DNA of 39,582 nucleotides from Bacillota bacterium (GTDB lineage Bacteria > Bacillota > Clostridia > Christensenellales > Aristaeellaceae). The stretch covers positions 1 to 39,582 of the forward strand of contig JAEYRW010000117.1 of NCBI GenBank assembly GCA_023435435.1. Direction: 5' to 3'. Positions 14,859 to 23,109 of this stretch are shown here, in pieces (the first letter of the stretch is position 1; every line of letters starts with the position of its first letter). Below the pieces are notes generated by a model. The model made no database searches and was not told where the DNA came from. It was given only the letters and a program-made list of their open reading frames with translations. The translations under genes and the position numbers were made by a program.

Positions 14859-16901
14859 ATGAAACGGCTTGCGGAGGAAGGACTCCGGCTGGGCGTGTGC
14901 TATTATCCGGAACATTGGCCGGAAACCATTTGGGACGACGACCTCAAGCGCATGCTGGACTGCGGCATCGGCGTCGTGCGCGTGGGCGAATTCGCCTGGT
15001 GCCTGTTCGAGCCCCGGGAAGGGGAATTCGAGTTCGGGCTTTTCGACCGCTTTCTCGCCCTTTGCGAAGCGCGCGGCATGAAGGTCATCTTCGGAACGCC
15101 CACCGCGACCCCGCCCGCGTGGCTGACCGAAAAATATCCGGAGGTCCTAAACGCCGAAGTCGACGGAACGAAGTACCGGCACGGCCTGCGCCGCCATTAC
15201 AATTACAACGCGCCAACATACAGGGCGTTCACCGCCCGGATCGTTGAAAAGCTTGCCACGCGCTACGGAAACCACCCGCAGATCATCGGCTGGCAGATCG
15301 ACAACGAGCTCAACTGCGAGGCAAACGAATTCCATTCCGAAGCCGACCATGAGGCTTTCCGCGCGTATCTGAAGGAAAAGTATGAAACCCTTGAAAATCT
15401 GAACGATAAAATGGGCGGTGTGGTGTGGAGCCAGTCCTATTCGGACTGGTCGCAGGTGCACCTGCGCAGGCCCACCATCGGCGGGCAATTCAATCCGCAT
15501 ATGCTGCTCGAAGAAAAGCGGTTCTTTTCCAAAAGCGCGGCCGATTACTGCGCGCTTCAGGCAGAAATTCTGAAAAAGTACGTCGGCGACCGGTTCGTCA
15601 CCACCAACGGCATTTTCAAAAACCTCGATTATACCTCTCTCATCGGTTCGTCCCTTGACTTCCTCACATACGACAGCTACCCCAATTTCGCCTACGCCCT
15701 CGACGCGGCCTTTCCCTCCCACCCGCTTCTCAAGGAGCGGATGTTCGCCATGCGCCTGGACGAGACGCGCGCCCTCTCCCCCGCCTTCGGCATCATGGAG
15801 CAGCAGTCCGGCGCCAACGGCTGGACGGGCCGCATGGAGGCGCCCATGCCGCGCCCGGGCCAGATGCGGCTATGGACCATGCAGTCCGTTGCCCACGGTG
15901 CGGATTTCGTGAGCTTTTTCCGCTGGCGCACGGCCCCGGTGGGCACGGAAATCTATTGGCACGGCCTCAACGATTACGACAACCGGCCCAACCGCCGGAT
16001 TGCGGAACTGATGCGGATTCATGCGGACTTCGAGCGGCTCTCCGAAATCGCAGGCGCCCGGTACTGCGCGAAAATCGCGCTGGCGCGGGAATACCACAAC
16101 GACTGGGATCAGGCCCACGACCACTGGGTGGGCCGCCCCGCCGCCGTCAGCGACCCCGGCTGGTACGCCGCCTGCCAGAAGCTCCACGCGCCCTGCGACT
16201 ACGCGTTTCTCACGCCCGAAACCGCGCCGGAAGACCTCGCGCGCTATGACCTGATCGTCTATCCCCACGCGGGCATCCTCACCGAGAAAACCGCGGAGCT
16301 CCTCACCGCGTACGCCGAAAACGGCGGAACCGTGCTCTTCGGGGCGCGCACGGGCTACAAGGACGAATTTGGGCGCTGCCCCATGCGGCCCATGCCCGGC
16401 CCGGCCCTGGCGCTCACCGGCGCGCGGGTGGACGATTACACATTCATCGGCCCGGATGACGAGCCCGGCATGGCGCTCTGGGCGGGGGAACCCCTCGAGT
16501 GCCCGGTCTTCAACGACATACTGGCCCCGGCGACGGACGACGCCGTGGTCGAGGCGACATTCGCCTGCAATTATTACGCGGGCGCCCCCGCGCTCATCTC
16601 CCGGAAGGTCGGCAAGGGGCGCGCCTATTTCTTCGGCGGCGCATTCTCCGAGGCGGCTGCCGAACGGTTTTTGCGAAAATTCGGGCTGGATGAGCCCTGC
16701 GCAAACATCGTGGATCTTCCCGCGGAGTGCGAGCTGGCCATTCGAAAAAAGGGCGCGGATACATACGCCTTCTGCCTCAATTACACCCGCCACAGCCAGA
16801 GGCTCCACCTGCACCGTCCGGTCCGCGAAATGCTGACGGACCGCGAGCTCTCGGGCTGCGCGAACATCGAGCCCTACGGGATCGCGGTATTCAAATTGTA
16901 A
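14859..16901 (+). CDS. GH42 beta-galactosidase
   Basis: A 680-residue glycoside hydrolase family 42 enzyme that cleaves terminal beta-galactosides. The N-terminal motif LGVCYYPEHWPE opens the TIM barrel. The acid/base is Glu150 in GWQIDNELNCE, and the nucleophile is Glu314 in FGIMEQQSGANGW. After ~residue 385 comes the trimerisation (Rossmann-like) domain with ARTGYKDEFG, then a small beta-domain. Length is normal (650-700). No signal peptide, so it is cytoplasmic. The ATG at 14859 is chosen over a GTG nine bases upstream because GAGGTGG then has correct spacing. Its 3' end overlaps the convergent MBL gene by 11 bp. Confidence 0.95.
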   Translation: MKRLAEEGLRLGVCYYPEHWPETIWDDDLKRMLDCGIGVVRVGEFAWCLFEPREGEFEFGLFDRFLALCEARGMKVIFGTPTATPPAWLTEKYPEVLNAEVDGTKYRHGLRRHYNYNAPTYRAFTARIVEKLATRYGNHPQIIGWQIDNELNCEANEFHSEADHEAFRAYLKEKYETLENLNDKMGGVVWSQSYSDWSQVHLRRPTIGGQFNPHMLLEEKRFFSKSAADYCALQAEILKKYVGDRFVTTNGIFKNLDYTSLIGSSLDFLTYDSYPNFAYALDAAFPSHPLLKERMFAMRLDETRALSPAFGIMEQQSGANGWTGRMEAPMPRPGQMRLWTMQSVAHGADFVSFFRWRTAPVGTEIYWHGLNDYDNRPNRRIAELMRIHADFERLSEIAGARYCAKIALAREYHNDWDQAHDHWVGRPAAVSDPGWYAACQKLHAPCDYAFLTPETAPEDLARYDLIVYPHAGILTEKTAELLTAYAENGGTVLFGARTGYKDEFGRCPMRPMPGPALALTGARVDDYTFIGPDDEPGMALWAGEPLECPVFNDILAPATDDAVVEATFACNYYAGAPALISRKVGKGRAYFFGGAFSEAAAERFLRKFGLDEPCANIVDLPAECELAIRKKGADTYAFCLNYTRHSQRLHLHRPVREMLTDRELSGCANIEPYGIAVFKL

Positions 16902-17622
16902 GGCTCAAGCCGTCATAAGCCAGGAAGACGGGATACGGAACCAGCGGGCGCAGCCGCGCAACCTCCGGCTCGTTCCACGGCACGATGTGGCTCACGACGA
17001 GCCGCTTTGTCCGTATGCGCGCGAACACATCCCCCGCGTCCGTGAGCCTGCAGTGCGCCGCCTCGGTGACCACCAGATCATTCTCCGCCTCGAACGCGGC
17101 CTTCGGAAAGTCCGAATACGCCTCGAACCCCAGATCGCCGGAGATCACCACGCGCTTTCCCTCCGCCTGCGCGAGGTAGGAGTAAGAGGGCCGCGTGGGC
17201 AGATGGTCGTTGGAGATGGCCGTCATGCGCAGAACGCCGTCGTCAAAAAACGGTCCTTCCGCCACCTCCGAAATTTCCGGCATGTTTTCAAGCCCCTTCC
17301 CGCCGTGGGTCACGTTGAGCCAACCCCGGATGGCGTCCCGGGCGGCGATTTCCGGCACAAAAATAGGCGGCCGTGCGTCCTTGAACTGCCAGGTCAGAAG
17401 GTCGACAAACTCGATGAGTCCGTTGGCGTGGTCGCCGTGCATGTGCGTGAGAAACACGCCCCGAATCTCGCGCGGCTCGATCTGAAGGGGTTTCAGCGCA
17501 GTCACGAGGGGATATCCCGCGTCGACAACGTACCGGTTTTCCCCCACGGTCAGCAGCATGCAAGCGCATCTGCGGTTTGCCTCCGGCACGCCGTGGCTCG
17601 TGCCAATGAACGTCAGCTTCAA
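16891..17622 (-). CDS. Metallo-beta-lactamase fold hydrolase (RNase Z-like subgroup)
   Basis: A 243-residue MBL-fold hydrolase. The core motif is THMHGDHANG, with later ligands in EAAHC, SGDLGFEAYSD and VVSHIVPW. It belongs to the small stand-alone group related to RNase Z/PhnP, whose substrates include cyclic phosphodiesters; specificity here is unknown. The start is TTG at 17622, because GAGGTG sits exactly six bases before it and the protein then begins with the typical KLTFIGTSHG. The longer TTG at 17643 has no site. It is convergent with GH42 (overlapping stops) and divergent from the DUF4037 gene. Confidence 0.88.
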   Translation of the reverse strand: MKLTFIGTSHGVPEANRRCACMLLTVGENRYVVDAGYPLVTALKPLQIEPREIRGVFLTHMHGDHANGLIEFVDLLTWQFKDARPPIFVPEIAARDAIRGWLNVTHGGKGLENMPEISEVAEGPFFDDGVLRMTAISNDHLPTRPSYSYLAQAEGKRVVISGDLGFEAYSDFPKAAFEAENDLVVTEAAHCRLTDAGDVFARIRTKRLVVSHIVPWNEPEVARLRPLVPYPVFLAYDGLSLTI

Positions 17623-17677
17623 ATGTATCACCTCATGAGACAATATAGCACAGGAACGTAAAGGGAGGAAGAGAACG

Positions 17678-18748
17678 ATGAGGGGGATGGAACTCTGCGA
17701 GGCATTTTATCTTGAATGCGTCGCGCCGATCCTCGCGCAGAATTTTCCGTCGCTCGCTTATTCGGCGGGGCTTCTGGGCGACGGCTCCGATGTGCTGGGG
17801 TACGACGACGCGGTGTCCCGCGACCACGATTGGGGACCGCGCCTGTTTGTCTTTCCGAAGGATTGCACGGATGACCTGACGAGCGTGCTTCAATCCGCGC
17901 TCAAAAAAAGCCTTCCACGCGCGTTCCGGGGCTTTTCCGTGGGCTTCGGTGCGCCGGATGCGCGCGGCGTCGCCGCCATGTCGGATGACGAAGATGAATT
18001 CCGCCCGCGCGTGCGGATCATGAAGCTGCGGGACTTCTTTCTTGGGCAGATCGGCCGCCCCAGCGTGGACGGCATCACCGCCGCCGAATGGCTCGCGCTC
18101 TCAGAACAGCGGCTTCTCACATTCACGCGCGGAAGGCTGTTCCGCGACGACCTCGGGCTCGCGCTGGAATTTCAAAAGCTCGCCGCCTATCCCGAGGACG
18201 TATGGCTCTATCTCCTCTATTCCGACTGGTCGGCCATTTCCGAGGAGCGCGCGTTTGTGAAGCGCACCGCCGCGCGTGGGGACGACCTCGGTTCGCGCGT
18301 CATCGCTGCGCGCATCGCCCACCGGCTCATGCACCTGGCCTTCCTGTACGAAAAGCGGTTCGCGCCCTACGCCAAGTGGTTCGGCACCGCGTTTCAGGAA
18401 CTTTCCGCCTATTCCGCGCTGGAGCCCATGCTCGCCCGGGCCCTCCACGCCAACGACAAGGAGGAACGCGAGCTTGCCATCGCCCGCGCCCAGGCGATCA
18501 TGATCGAAATCCACAATGAAACCGGTCTTACGCCACCCGTCGACCCATCCATCCACCCCTATTTTACCCGCGACATCAAGGTCGTCTCGTCGGACGCGGT
18601 GGCGGATGCGCTGAACGGTCTGATCGCGGACGAGGCGCTGAAATCCCTCCCGCCCATCGGCACGCTCTCCGCCGTGGGAAACCTCACCGCGCTCTGCGAA
18701 CACGCGGAATATCTTCCGCGGCTGCGCGTGCTCTACGAGACCCTGTAA
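17678..18748 (+). CDS. DUF4037 nucleotidyltransferase-fold protein
   Basis: A 356-residue protein with the DUF4037 hallmark GLLGDGSDVLGYDDAVSRDH followed by WGPR (residues ~30-53). This is a nucleotidyltransferase-like fold with a GS pair and an Asp-His-Asp metal segment. The rest is mostly helical (~115-290) with the conserved RIAHRLMHLAFLYEKRFAPY. Substrate unknown; relatives occur near stress and modification genes. GGAGG lies nine bases before the ATG at 17678; an ATG at 17687 has no good site. A weak promoter (TTCAAA at 17618, 17 bp, CAATAT at 17641) lies in the gap. It is the second nucleotidyltransferase-fold protein in the window after the fusion at 4532. Confidence 0.85.
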   Translation: MRGMELCEAFYLECVAPILAQNFPSLAYSAGLLGDGSDVLGYDDAVSRDHDWGPRLFVFPKDCTDDLTSVLQSALKKSLPRAFRGFSVGFGAPDARGVAAMSDDEDEFRPRVRIMKLRDFFLGQIGRPSVDGITAAEWLALSEQRLLTFTRGRLFRDDLGLALEFQKLAAYPEDVWLYLLYSDWSAISEERAFVKRTAARGDDLGSRVIAARIAHRLMHLAFLYEKRFAPYAKWFGTAFQELSAYSALEPMLARALHANDKEERELAIARAQAIMIEIHNETGLTPPVDPSIHPYFTRDIKVVSSDAVADALNGLIADEALKSLPPIGTLSAVGNLTALCEHAEYLPRLRVLYETL

Positions 18749-18771
18749 CCCCGGCTTCGGCGGAAATCCGA

Positions 18772-18800
18772 TTGACAAACCGCCTGAATCGTGCTATTCT
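18772..18800 (+). promoter_or_regulatory. Promoter of the GH78-isomerase operon
   Basis: A perfect TTGACA (18772-18777), 17-bp spacer and TATTCT (18795-18800) predict transcription from about 18807. That leaves a leader of ~150 nt to the ATG at 18960. Confidence 0.85.
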
Positions 18801-18813
18801 CTCTCCTAGATTA

Positions 18814-18827
18814 CTTAAACGATTAAG
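18814..18827. promoter_or_regulatory. LacI-type operator O1
   Basis: CTTAAACGATTAAG, a palindrome with a central CG as in LacI/GalR-family operators; the symmetry extends by one base pair on each side (18813-18828). It lies at about +8 to +21, where a bound repressor would block transcription. It matches O2 at 12 of 14 positions. Confidence 0.75.
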
Positions 18828-18935
18828 TTACAATTGATTCAGCGCTTTCACGTCCGATCAGACCACTTCAGCCCATTCGTTTCATCAGGAATATCGCCGC
18901 CCGCGACCGATAGAATGAAGTATCCAGATGGTTTG

Positions 18936-18949
18936 CTAAAACGTTTAAG
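18936..18949. promoter_or_regulatory. LacI-type operator O2 overlapping the GH78 ribosome binding site
   Basis: CTAAAACGTTTAAG, a second CG-centred palindrome whose right edge overlaps the AAGGAG binding site (18947-18952). Centre-to-centre distance to O1 is 122 bp, suitable for DNA looping. No LacI-family gene is in the window, so the regulator is encoded elsewhere. Confidence 0.7.
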
Positions 18950-18959
18950 GAGAATCCGC

Positions 18960-21500
18960 ATGCTTCAGCTCATCAACGTCTCCATCGACCACGGAAGGCT
19001 CGGTACGGATGCGCGCAGCCGGATGACGGAGCGGCGCGACCCGCTGTTTTCGTGGGGCGCGCTGTCGTCCCGCGACGGCGCGCGACAGGCGGCGTGCAGG
19101 CTGTGCGTGGACGGCCTCTGGGACAGCGGCTGGTTGGCGCAAGGCGAACAGGAAATCCGCTACGCGGGAAGCCCGCTGCCGGAGGGCCGGCGGATCTCCT
19201 TTACGCTGACCATCCGGGACGACGCGGGCGAGGAATCCCTGCCCTTTCACACCCATTTCTTCTACGCGGACGTCCAGTGGAATGCGCCGTGGATCGGCGT
19301 CCCCGGCGACAGGAGCGAAACCGTCCGGTATTTCTCCCGAACCTTCACCGTGGAAAGGGTCCTTGCGGACGCATGCCTGTATGCCTGCGGCATCGGCTAT
19401 GCCCGCTGGTTCATCAACGGCGCGCCCGTGGACGCCGCGGCCCTCGACCCGGCGTTTACCGAATGGAAAAAGACCTGTCAATACGTGATGTTTCCGGAAA
19501 TCGCACCCCTTTTGCGCCCCGGCGCAAACGACCTCCGTGCGATGCTTGGCGCGGGCTGGCGGCACAATCCCAAGGTGCTTCCCGGTGTCCAGCCGGACGA
19601 GATTCCCTATGATTTCTGCGGCCCCAAGATGCTCACCGCCATGCTCAGGCTGACCTATGAGGACGGCGAAACCGAATGGATTTGTTCCGATGGCGCCTGG
19701 CGCGTCGGGGAAGGATCGCTGAACGCCGCCTCGCTCTTCGACGGCGTCCTTTACGACGCGGGCCGGGAGATCGTTTTTCCGGAAAACGCGGATGTCGTGG
19801 AAGGCCCCGGCGGCGCTTTGCGGCCCATGCTCATCCCACCCGTCCGGGAGCACGCCGCGCGCGCGCCCATCGCCTGTTGGAAAAAGGGTGAGGCGGTGGT
19901 CATGGATTTCGGGCAGAACCTCGCGGGCGTCTTGCGGATTGCGCTGCCGGAAAATCTTTCGGCCGGGCAGAAAATCGTGCTCTCCCACGCCGAGGAACTG
20001 GACGAGGACGGCGATCTCTACACGCGCACCCTCCGGGCGGCGGAGGCGAAGGACACATACATCGCCGCCGGAGACGCCCGCGACCTTGCCGTTTGGCAGC
20101 CGGAATTCACCTACCATGGCTTCCGCTACGCAAAAATAGAGGGCCTGGGCGGGAGCTTCAACGCCGCGCGGCACGTGGAGGCGGTGGAGCTGCGCACCGA
20201 TCTCGAAACGCGCGCCCACTTTCGGTGCGGGAACGCGCTGGTGACGAAAATCCACGAGATTTGCGTCGAAACCGAGCGGAGCAACATGCATTCCATCCTC
20301 ACCGACTGTCCCCAGCGCAACGAGCGCATGGGTTGGATGAACGACGCGACCGTGCGCTTCGAGGAAACGCCCTACAACTTCGACATGGGCCGCATGTTCC
20401 CCAAGATCATCCGCGACATCGTCGACGAGCAGGGCGCGGACGGCGCCATCAGCTGCACCGCGCCCTTCGCCTACGGAAGCCGCCCCGCAGACCCGGTGTG
20501 TTCATCCTTCCTTGTGGCCGGGCTCGAGGCCGCGCTCCACAGTGGCGATTTGGATATCGTCCGGGAGTCTTATGCGGATTTCGAGGCGTGGGAGAACTGT
20601 CTCCTCGCCCACAGCGACGGTTTCATCGTCAATTACAGCTACTACGGCGATTGGGCGGGCCCGCTCTACGCCTGCGAGTATGTCGACAAGGATCATCCCG
20701 GCGCGCGCTCCATCGCAACCCCCGGCGTGTACATGTCCAGCGGCTATTCCTATCTGAACTGCGTGCTGCTTGCGCGGTTTGCGGATTGGCTGGGCCGCCC
20801 GGGCGACGCGGCGCGCCATGCGGAGACGGCGGAGAAAATCAAGGCCGCCATTCTCGAAAAGTGGTACGACGAAAAGACGGGGATCATGGCCACCGGCTCC
20901 CAGGCGTGCCAGGCCTTTGCGCTCTGCCTCGGGCTCGTTCCCCCGCCCGACACCGCCAAGGCGGCGAAGGGATTGCACGATGACCTCGTTCGCGGCGAAT
21001 ACCGGCTCACCACCGGCAACCTTTGTTCCCGCTACATTCTCGACGTGCTGGCGGAGCACGGCTACCTTGAGGATGCGTGGCGGCTGCTCACCCGGGAGAC
21101 GTATCCCTCCCTCGGCTACATGATCGGGCAGGAGGCAACCACCGTCTGGGAACGCTTCGAACTTATGAAGAATCCCAACATGAACTCCCACAACCACCCC
21201 ATGTATGCGGCGGCGGATTATTTCCTCTATGCCTACCTCGCGGGCGTAAAGCCCGTCGAGCCCGGATGGACGCGGTTTACCGTGGAACCGTACATGCCGG
21301 AGGGGCTCAACTCCGCCCAGGCGGTGGTGGACACGGTGAAGGGCGAAGTGAATGTGCGCTGGACGCGGCGCTACGGCGCGCGGCATCTCCACGTGACGGT
21401 GCCCTTCGGAACCACGGCGGCCATCCGCTTCTGCGGCCTGACCCGGGAGGTGGGAAGCGGTTTTCACGCGTTTACCGTTGAAGATGAAAGGGGAAATTGA
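18960..21500 (+). CDS. GH78 alpha-L-rhamnosidase
   Basis: An 846-residue family 78 rhamnosidase. The order is the usual one: N-terminal beta domains (~1-290, with the substrate-binding ARWFINGAPVDAAALDP motif near 150-170), a linker, then the (alpha/alpha)6 barrel. The barrel carries DCPQRNERMGW near 449-459 (Glu455 is a candidate catalytic acid) and EATTVWERF near 725-733 (Glu731 is a candidate base). A C-terminal beta-sandwich ends the protein. It releases alpha-L-rhamnose from glycosides or pectin fragments. No signal peptide is seen, so it is cytoplasmic. AAGGAG seven bases before the ATG at 18960 fixes the start. It is the first gene of a two-gene operon with the isomerase and is controlled by O1/O2. 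Confidence 0.95.
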   Translation: MLQLINVSIDHGRLGTDARSRMTERRDPLFSWGALSSRDGARQAACRLCVDGLWDSGWLAQGEQEIRYAGSPLPEGRRISFTLTIRDDAGEESLPFHTHFFYADVQWNAPWIGVPGDRSETVRYFSRTFTVERVLADACLYACGIGYARWFINGAPVDAAALDPAFTEWKKTCQYVMFPEIAPLLRPGANDLRAMLGAGWRHNPKVLPGVQPDEIPYDFCGPKMLTAMLRLTYEDGETEWICSDGAWRVGEGSLNAASLFDGVLYDAGREIVFPENADVVEGPGGALRPMLIPPVREHAARAPIACWKKGEAVVMDFGQNLAGVLRIALPENLSAGQKIVLSHAEELDEDGDLYTRTLRAAEAKDTYIAAGDARDLAVWQPEFTYHGFRYAKIEGLGGSFNAARHVEAVELRTDLETRAHFRCGNALVTKIHEICVETERSNMHSILTDCPQRNERMGWMNDATVRFEETPYNFDMGRMFPKIIRDIVDEQGADGAISCTAPFAYGSRPADPVCSSFLVAGLEAALHSGDLDIVRESYADFEAWENCLLAHSDGFIVNYSYYGDWAGPLYACEYVDKDHPGARSIATPGVYMSSGYSYLNCVLLARFADWLGRPGDAARHAETAEKIKAAILEKWYDEKTGIMATGSQACQAFALCLGLVPPPDTAKAAKGLHDDLVRGEYRLTTGNLCSRYILDVLAEHGYLEDAWRLLTRETYPSLGYMIGQEATTVWERFELMKNPNMNSHNHPMYAAADYFLYAYLAGVKPVEPGWTRFTVEPYMPEGLNSAQAVVDTVKGEVNVRWTRRYGARHLHVTVPFGTTAAIRFCGLTREVGSGFHAFTVEDERGN

Positions 21501-21501
21501 G

Positions 21502-22077
21502 ATGAAGACCATTAGGGACAGGCAGCTTCTCGTCGGCGCGGACTTCGCGGGATACCCCCTCAAGGAAGCCGTTTGCGAGCATTTGCGGAAGAAGGGCTGG
21601 ACCATCACGGACGTGGGGGTCACAGACCCCGCCGTCGACGACACCGAGAACATGTTCCACCGCGTCGGTTTGCGCGTGGGCGCAAAGATTTCCGAAGGCG
21701 AGTTTGAGCGCGCGCTTATTTTCTGCGGCACGGGCATGGGCATTCACATCGCCGCGGGCAAGTGCCCCCGCGTGCACGCGGGCGTCGTCGAGTCCGTGCC
21801 CGCCGCGCTCCGGGCCATCACCGGCAACGGCGTCAACGTCCTCGCCATGGGCGCGTTTTACGTCGCGCCGCAGATGGGCCGGGACATCGCGGACGCGTAC
21901 CTGGGCGCTTCCCTAGGCTCCGGCTACGAATGGTGGCACAATTTCTACGAGTTTCACAAGCTCGCCATGGACGAGCTCGACGCGTTCGACTATGAAACCT
22001 ACAAGAAAAATGGCTTCAGGTTCGAGCACCTCGGGGATTACGACCTGGTGCTCGAGACGAAGCCGGAGGAGACGTAA
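21502..22077 (+). CDS. RpiB/LacA/LacB-family sugar-phosphate isomerase
   Basis: A 191-residue isomerase of the RpiB/LacAB fold, which interconverts aldose and ketose phosphates. GADFAGYPLKEAV near the start, the active-site FCGTGMGIHIAA, and VNVLAMGAF match the family. The usual ARLHN-type segment is altered to AITGNGVN, and there is a ~45-residue C-terminal extension rich in aromatic and acidic residues (YEWWHNFYEFHKLAMDELDA). A normal RpiB is 140-150 residues, so this is a divergent subgroup whose substrate may not be ribose 5-phosphate. AAGGGG precedes the ATG; the start is one base after the GH78 stop, so the two are co-expressed. Confidence 0.87.
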   Translation: MKTIRDRQLLVGADFAGYPLKEAVCEHLRKKGWTITDVGVTDPAVDDTENMFHRVGLRVGAKISEGEFERALIFCGTGMGIHIAAGKCPRVHAGVVESVPAALRAITGNGVNVLAMGAFYVAPQMGRDIADAYLGASLGSGYEWWHNFYEFHKLAMDELDAFDYETYKKNGFRFEHLGDYDLVLETKPEET

Positions 22078-22088
22078 GAAGGGCAACA

Positions 22089-22326
22089 GCAGGGGACGCT
22101 GCCCCCTGCATCCCCAACGGCGACCGTATCGAGTTTTAATTCGATGCGGTCGGTCGCGAAGCGACTTGGCTTACCCAAGGCAAGCCAACCTCCAAGGGAC
22201 ATTGTCCCTTTGGAATTCAAATCTGCTTATAAAAAGGACATTGTCCGTCGTCGCCCCGGGGATTAATCCTCGGGACGGCGAACTCGCTTTTCAGAGATTT
22301 TCGACCGGGTGACGGGACTCGTCCCG
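22089..22326. repeat. Multi-hairpin intergenic element A
   Basis: The gap 22078-22365 has no gene and holds a string of hairpins: GCAGGGG/CCCCTGC (22089-22109); ACCGTATCGA/TCGATGCGGT (22123-22150); GTCGC-GAA-GCGAC (about 22153-22165); TTGGCTT/AAGCCAA; AAGGGAC-ATT-GTCCCTT (about 22194-22211); CCCGGGGA/TCCTCGGG (22255-22274); and CGGGA/TCCCG (22313-22326). The second to fourth recur, reversed, at 38.3 kb and the last three recur at 39.4 kb. It lies at the 3' ends of two convergent transcripts. Confidence 0.8.
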
Positions 22327-22365
22327 CCCCCCGCGCCTTGGTCCTTTCTCCTTCTTACCGGGTTA

Positions 22366-23109
22366 TCACGGGATTTCGGAAGAGGCCGTGAAATCCTCGA
22401 GATACAACGCCACGGAGCGGTTCATTTCCCGCGCGAAGTCGGAATTGTACTTGCGCGCGCAAAAGGCGCGGCACCATTCCTCGTATGTCCTTTGGCCTCT
22501 TTTGGGCGTGAACATTTCTTCCAGTTCGGCGGCGTCCATTTCACGGTAGCCGTTTTCATGCACGATGTGCTTCATGTCGCAGCGCGCGGGCTTGACCCGC
22601 TCCTTTTGCTGCTCTGTGGGATAGCCGAACACCACCATTGTGGCCGGGAACACGTGGCTGGGAAGGTGAAGCATTTGCATGTGCTCCTCCCGCTTTTCCA
22701 TGATGTCCCCAATGTAGCAGGAACCCACGCCAAGGCTCCACGCGGCGGTGACGGCGTTCTGCGCGGCGATCACCGCGTCCTGGGTCGCCAGCATGATATC
22801 GCCCCGACCCGGCAGGCGCGGCGCGCAACCGCAGGCGAGATACGCGTCGTGCCATTTCTTTGCGTCGGCACAGAAAATCAGCACCATGGACGCCCTGGCA
22901 ATGAACGGCTGGTTGTCGCAGCTGACCGCCAGCCTGTCCTTGAGGGACTGATCGGTGATGTCGAGGATGGTATAAAGCTGCTGATTGCCCGCCGTGGGGG
23001 CTTCCACCGCGGCGCGCAGAATTTCCCGCTTCACGTCCTCCGGGATGGGTCTTTCCTCAAATGCCCGCACAGATTTGCGCGCGTTGAGCTCTCCGATCAC
23101 CTGATTCAT
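22366..23109 (-). CDS. Nitroreductase-family flavoprotein
   Basis: A 247-residue FMN-dependent NAD(P)H oxidoreductase. The N-terminal RKSVRAFEERPIPED and AAVEAPTAGNQQ, the central QDAVIAAQNAVTAAWSLGVGSCYIG, and a VVFGYPTEQQK segment are typical of the nitroreductase/FRP group. It may reduce nitroaromatics, quinones or flavins; the natural substrate is unknown. GGAGG precedes the ATG, which overlaps the upstream stop (ATGA), so it is co-translated with the membrane protein at 23106. That pairing is unusual and unexplained. Confidence 0.92.
   Translation of the reverse strand: MNQVIGELNARKSVRAFEERPIPEDVKREILRAAVEAPTAGNQQLYTILDITDQSLKDRLAVSCDNQPFIARASMVLIFCADAKKWHDAYLACGCAPRLPGRGDIMLATQDAVIAAQNAVTAAWSLGVGSCYIGDIMEKREEHMQMLHLPSHVFPATMVVFGYPTEQQKERVKPARCDMKHIVHENGYREMDAAELEEMFTPKRGQRTYEEWCRAFCARKYNSDFAREMNRSVALYLEDFTASSEIP

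Noticed and set aside
18834..18959. GH78 start at 18834
   Set aside because: The frame is open there, but no ribosome binding site is present, it would include both the leader and operator O2 as coding sequence, and the family begins at 18960.
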